Source: PNAI01 sp964575715 (GTDB lineage: Bacteria > Pseudomonadota > Alphaproteobacteria > Rhizobiales > Xanthobacteraceae). Taken from it: a stretch of DNA of 5,578 bases. The translations under genes and the position numbers were made by a program. Within the stretch, counting starts at the first letter, position 1; every line of letters starts with the position of its first letter. The DNA is taken from contig CAZNSG010000173.1 of assembly GCA_964575715.1 (NCBI GenBank), positions 1 to 5,578 of the forward strand, written 5' to 3'. Shown one piece after another: positions 5,558 to 5,578 of this stretch. Below the pieces are notes generated by a model. It was given only the letters and a program-made list of their open reading frames with translations, made no database searches and was not told the origin of the DNA.

Positions 5558-5578
5558 GATGCTCCTGTTTTTGGCGTG

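Larger units (their letters stand above)
5332..5578. other. Upstream region of the peptidase-like gene
   Basis: I see no confident gene in these 247 bases. Visible structure includes an 8-bp inverted pair, cccgtggc (5423-5430) with gccacggg (5468-5475), and a 10-bp palindrome caggcgcctg (5508-5517). The promoter of the minus-strand gene should lie here, but no clear -35/-10 pair stands out. Confidence 0.4.

Overview
The window looks like a chromosomal piece of a high-GC alphaproteobacterium, most likely Bradyrhizobium or a close Bradyrhizobiaceae relative. That placing rests on the G/C-rich codon use of the transporter genes, the ABC operon type, and the palindromic repeats at 22-296. The last of these, ending in a gcctc..aggatgaggc pair, resembles repeats I associate with Bradyrhizobium intergenic DNA. 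No taxonomic search was possible.

Layout: (1) Positions 1-308 are non-coding and packed with three kinds of palindromic repeat: a long two-tier inverted repeat with a degenerate extra arm, a pair of perfect 11-bp hairpins around an AT-rich spacer, and a third palindrome that ends just before the first gene. (2) Positions 309-3825 on the plus strand hold a tight four-gene operon for a branched-chain amino acid/amide (HAAT, Liv-type) ABC importer: permease livH, permease livM, ATPase livF and ATPase livG. Each junction overlaps by 4 to 8 bases, so translation is probably coupled. No substrate-binding protein gene is present, so the substrate cannot be assigned. (3) Positions 3826-3948 are a convergent intergenic gap with a short 15-bp tandem repeat. 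(4) Positions 3949-5331 on the minus strand encode a 460-residue exported protein with a ClpP/crotonase-fold serine peptidase-like domain (SPGG, CxSxC and VHQ motifs), a Pro/Ala linker and a C-terminal region I do not recognise. (5) Positions 5332-5578 are its upstream region, with at most one doubtful small ORF.

In the transporter, LivH and LivM should form the membrane channel and LivF and LivG the cytoplasmic ATPase pair. LivF has a normal signature motif (LSGGE) but no switch histidine; LivG has a switch histidine but a degenerate signature (LPFGI). One composite ATP site should therefore be canonical and the other degenerate. The peptidase-like gene is convergent to the operon and probably functionally unrelated. 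Its most unusual trait is a pair of 15-bp (five-codon) tandem repeats, one building the hydrophobic core of the signal peptide and one running across the stop codon.

I found no mobile element with a transposase, no CRISPR array, and no tRNA or rRNA gene. Apart from the repeats, this is a fairly ordinary transporter locus; the exported peptidase-like protein and the repeat structures are the parts worth a second look.
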